A stretch of 64,000 bases of DNA, from NCBI GenBank assembly GCA_965198715.1, contig CBDAPV010000001.1:2170001-2234000 (forward strand), in the 5' to 3' direction. Positions 61,293 through 64,000 of the stretch are shown here, in pieces. The notes under the pieces were generated by a model. That model worked only from the letters and a program-made list of their open reading frames with translations. It had not been told where the DNA came from and did not search any database. The number at the start of each line of letters is the position of its first letter. Within the stretch, counting starts at the first letter, position 1. This DNA comes from RH-AL1 sp965198715 (lineage in GTDB: Bacteria; Pseudomonadota; Alphaproteobacteria; Rhizobiales; Beijerinckiaceae). The translations under genes and the position numbers were made by a program.

Positions 61293-62207
61293 ATGACCCG
61301 CAGCTTCGCTCACGAGGCCCCGATCGACCGCCAGGAGGCGCTGCGCGCCGCGCTGTTCCGCCCGATGGGCGCCGACGGCGTCTACGCCCGCACTGCCCTC
61401 TACGAAGACGTGCTGGAACGCCTCGGGGCGCTGATCACGTCGCATCGCGAGGAGGGCACCGAGGTGTTCCGCTTCCCGCCGGTCATGAGCCGCCGCGACC
61501 TCGAGCGCTCGGGCTACCTGAAGAGCTTCCCCAACCTCATCGGCTGCTGCTGCGCCCTGCACGGCTCGGAGGCCGAGATCCGCGCCGCGGCCGACCGACC
61601 CGACGGCGGCTGGACGCAGGCGCTCGGCGCCACCGAGCTCGTGCTGTCGCCGGCGGCCTGCTATCCCGTCTACCCGATCGCCGCCGCGCGCGGGCCGTTG
61701 CCGGAGGGCGGCCTGCGCTTCGACGTCGCCGCCGACTGCTTCCGCCGCGAGCCCTCGCCCGACCTCGACCGGCTGCAGAGCTTTCGCATGCGCGAATACG
61801 TGGCGATCGGCGCGCCGCACGAGATCGCGGCCTTCCGAGAGCGCTGGATCGCGCGCGCCGGCGGTATCGCCGAGAAGCTCGCGCTGCCGTGCTGGATCGA
61901 TCAGGCCAGCGACCCGTTCTTCGGCCGCGTCGGGCAGATGAAGGCCGTGGCGCAGATCCAGGCGGCGCTCAAGTTCGAGCTTCTGGTGCCGCTGCACTCG
62001 CGAGAGAAGCCGACGGCCTGCATGAGCTTCAACGCGCACCGCGACCATTTCGGCATTACCTGGGACATCCGCACACCCGACGGCGCCGTCGCCCACACCG
62101 GATGCGTCGCCTTCGGCATGGACCGGCTGACGCTCGCCCTGTTCTGGACCCTCGGCCTCGACACGGCGGCTTGGCCCGACAGCACGCGCGCGGCGCTGGG
62201 CCTGTGA
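61293..62207 (+). CDS. Amino acid--[carrier protein] ligase (SerRS-like class II enzyme)
   Basis: A 304-residue truncated seryl-tRNA-synthetase homologue lacking the tRNA-binding arm. It matches the Bradyrhizobium Bll0957 class, known to adenylate small amino acids (Gly or Ala) and pass them to a carrier-protein phosphopantetheine rather than to tRNA. Putative zinc ligands are Cys123, Glu168 and Cys271; motif 2 is FRREPSP...SFRMREYV and motif 3 GMDRLTLALF. It overlaps the next gene by four bases. The facing ACP gene provides the likely acceptor. Which amino acid is used cannot be read here. Confidence 0.88.
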   Translation: MTRSFAHEAPIDRQEALRAALFRPMGADGVYARTALYEDVLERLGALITSHREEGTEVFRFPPVMSRRDLERSGYLKSFPNLIGCCCALHGSEAEIRAAADRPDGGWTQALGATELVLSPAACYPVYPIAAARGPLPEGGLRFDVAADCFRREPSPDLDRLQSFRMREYVAIGAPHEIAAFRERWIARAGGIAEKLALPCWIDQASDPFFGRVGQMKAVAQIQAALKFELLVPLHSREKPTACMSFNAHRDHFGITWDIRTPDGAVAHTGCVAFGMDRLTLALFWTLGLDTAAWPDSTRAALGL

Positions 62208-63895
62208 GCGGCAGGGTCTCGCCGCGGGCCGCCACCCGTACCGCGGCGGAGGCGCTGGTCGACGGCCTCGTTGTCCAGGGCGTCACCCACGTGTTCTGCA
62301 TCCCCGGCGAGAGCTACCTCGCGGTGCTCGACGCCTTCGTCGATCGCGCGATCACCGTAATCGTGTGCCGGCAGGAGGCCGGCGCGGCGATCATGGCGGA
62401 GGCCTGGGGCAAGGCCACCGGGCGCCCGGGCGTGTGCTTCGTCACGCGCGGACCCGGCGCTACCAACGCCATGCACGGCATCCATATCGCGCAGCAGGCG
62501 TCCTCGCCGATGATCCTCTTCGTCGGCCAGGTCGCCCGTGGCGTGCGCGGGCGCGAGGCGTTCCAGGAGCTGGACTATTCCGCCGTGTTCGGCTCGATGA
62601 CCAAGTGGACCGACGAGATCCACGACGCCGATCGCATCCCCGAACTGCTGACCCGGGCCTTCTCGGCGGCGATGAACGGGCGGCCTGGGCCGGTGGTGCT
62701 GAGCCTGCCCGAGGACATGCTCACCAATCGCGTCACTCTCGCCGACGCGCCGCGCGTCGAGCCGGCCGAGACGGCGCCGACCGCCGCCGACCTCGCGCGC
62801 ATGGTGGCGCTGCTGGAGGGCGCCCGCGCGCCGGTGATTGTACTAGGCGGCAGCCGCTGGACCGAGGCGAGCTGCGATGCGATGCGCCGGTTCGCCGAGC
62901 GATGGGCGCTGCCGGTGGTGACGAGCTTCCGCCGCCTGCCGCTCTTCGATGCGCTGCACGAGGTCTACGCCGGCGATCTCGGCATCGGCGCCAATCCCAA
63001 GCTGCTGGCGCGGCTCAAGGCGGCCGACCTGCTGCTGGTTCTCGGCGGCCGTCTCGGCGACGTGCCTTCGCAAGGCTATGAGCTGCTCGACATCCCGCGG
63101 CCGGCCTGCCGGCTCGTGCACGTCCACCCCGAGCCGGGCGAGCTTGGCCGCGTCTACGCCGCCGACCTCGCCATCGCCGCGACACCGGTCGGCCTCGCGG
63201 AGGCGCTGGAGACGTTGTCGCCCGCAGCAGCGCCCGCATGGGCCGGCAGCGCCGCCGCCGCGCATGCCGAGTATCTCGCGTGGTCGGAGACGGCGACGCC
63301 GCAGCCCGGCGGCGTCAACCTCGGCGAGATCGTGGTATGGCTGCGCGAGCACCTGCCCGAGGCGGTGATCGCCAACGGCGCCGGCAATTTCGCCGCCTGG
63401 GTCGGCCGCTTCTTCCGCATTCGCCGCCTCGGCAGCCACGCCGCGCCGATGTCGGGCTCGATGGGCTACGGCGTCCCCGCCGCGATCGCCATGCAGCTGC
63501 TCCACCCCGATGCGACGGTGGTCTGCTTCACCGGCGATGGCGACTTTCTCATGAACGGGCAGGAGTTCGCCACCGCCGTGCAATACGGCCTGCCGATCGT
63601 GGTAATCGTCTGCGACAACGGCCTCTACGGCACGATCCGCATGCACCAGGAGCGCGAGTATCCCGGCCGGTCTTCGGGCACGGCGCTGCGCAACCCCGAC
63701 TTCGCCGCCTACGCCCGCGCCTTCGGCGGCTTCGGCGCCACGATCGAGGTGACGGCGGACTTTCCCGCGGCGTTCGAGGCGGCGCGGAAGAGCGGCTTGC
63801 CGGCGATCCTGCACCTGAAGATCGACCCCGACGCCATCCTGCCGGGCACGACGCTGGGTGCCATAAGGAAGGCAGCTGAAAGCCGGGCAGCTTAA
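62204..63895 (+). CDS. ThDP-dependent enzyme (acetolactate synthase-like)
   Basis: A 563-residue GTG-started member of the benzoylformate decarboxylase/AHAS superfamily. The catalytic Glu58 lies in VCRQEAGAAIMAEAWGKATG; the middle domain is standard; the ThDP-Mg motif is GDGDFLMNGQEFATAVQYGLPIVVIVCDN (444-472). A FAD-binding function of true AHAS cannot be confirmed. These enzymes condense or decarboxylate 2-oxo acids. It is the third gene of the operon with acyl-CoA dehydrogenase and aa:CP ligase. It might use an imine, keto or aldehyde intermediate derived from the carrier-bound amino acid. Confidence 0.85.
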   Translation: MSGRVSPRAATRTAAEALVDGLVVQGVTHVFCIPGESYLAVLDAFVDRAITVIVCRQEAGAAIMAEAWGKATGRPGVCFVTRGPGATNAMHGIHIAQQASSPMILFVGQVARGVRGREAFQELDYSAVFGSMTKWTDEIHDADRIPELLTRAFSAAMNGRPGPVVLSLPEDMLTNRVTLADAPRVEPAETAPTAADLARMVALLEGARAPVIVLGGSRWTEASCDAMRRFAERWALPVVTSFRRLPLFDALHEVYAGDLGIGANPKLLARLKAADLLLVLGGRLGDVPSQGYELLDIPRPACRLVHVHPEPGELGRVYAADLAIAATPVGLAEALETLSPAAAPAWAGSAAAAHAEYLAWSETATPQPGGVNLGEIVVWLREHLPEAVIANGAGNFAAWVGRFFRIRRLGSHAAPMSGSMGYGVPAAIAMQLLHPDATVVCFTGDGDFLMNGQEFATAVQYGLPIVVIVCDNGLYGTIRMHQEREYPGRSSGTALRNPDFAAYARAFGGFGATIEVTADFPAAFEAARKSGLPAILHLKIDPDAILPGTTLGAIRKAAESRAA

Positions 63896-63900
63896 GGGAT

Positions 63901-63996
63901 CGTCATTCCGGGACGCCGTAGGCGAACCCGGAACCGGTGAGCGTCGATGCTTCATGTAAAAGCGAGGCGCACCACTTGCGCTCGTCCGGAATGACG
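63901..63996. repeat. Inverted repeat at the window end
   Basis: CGTCATTCCGGGACG (63901-63915) and CGTCCGGAATGACG (63983-63996) are inverted copies with one bulge, about 70 bases apart. This CGTCATTCCGG/CCGGAATGACG type is a common intergenic repeat in Rhizobiales. It follows the ThDP gene and may contribute to termination. Confidence 0.7.
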
Positions 63997-64000
63997 CTCG

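Overview
The window is a GC-rich chromosomal segment from an alphaproteobacterium, most likely of the order Hyphomicrobiales (Rhizobiales). This rests on the mix of families present: HisZ paired with HisG, a BTLCP transglutaminase-like peptidase, a DUF2778 (Tlde1-type) protein, DUF3309, a DUF2314 relic, YqgE/AlgH, an HPF-PtsN pair and a Bradyrhizobium-type amino acid:carrier-protein ligase. The genus cannot be fixed from the sequence. There is no rRNA, CRISPR array or prophage. One tRNA (Leu, anticodon UAG) and one intact IS630-type element are present.

Layout. 1-8.2 kb: RHH regulator and PHB depolymerase-like hydrolase, divergent GST/HxlR pair, response-regulator remnant, CPA1 antiporter, a decayed DUF2314 gene, and two paralogous coiled-coil genes split by an IS630 element. 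8.2-12.5 kb: TetR with a clear operator facing a CocE-type hydrolase, then prfC. 12.6-19 kb: a co-directional run of esterase, DoxX-like membrane protein, two radical SAM/SPASM proteins, a GT-C membrane glycosyltransferase and a nucleoside phosphorylase, with two tiny ORFs filling the junctions. 18.9-22 kb: pcm, surE, serS. 22-31 kb: cupin protein, algH, DsbD-alpha-like protein, peroxiredoxin, GH63 enzyme, GMC oxidoreductase, hpf and ptsN. 31-34.8 kb: short CDF transporter, small proteins, a copper-site-degenerate multicopper oxidase homologue and a BTLCP peptidase.

35-49 kb is mostly housekeeping: hisZ-hisG, a YbhN-like flippase, alr, a PAS-GGDEF protein, dnaB, a double-domain GT2, tig, tRNA-Leu and kup. 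49.3-51.2 kb is a sharply AT-rich island. It carries a pentapeptide-repeat/channel-like membrane protein and a minimal nucleotidyltransferase, each interrupted by a +1 frame change. 51.5-57.7 kb holds a DUF2778 protein, a spermidine-synthase-like membrane protein coupled to a Tat-exported isoaspartate methyltransferase homologue, an orphan Rieske protein and two small envelope proteins.

57.8-63.9 kb is a divergent biosynthetic cluster: acyl carrier protein and AMP-forming ligase on one side; acyl-CoA dehydrogenase, class II aaRS-like amino acid:carrier-protein ligase and ThDP-dependent enzyme on the other. Together they suggest amino acid loading on a carrier protein, flavin oxidation and ThDP-dependent C-C chemistry. 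This cluster, the radical SAM run and the AT-rich island are the three best candidates for uncharacterised biology.
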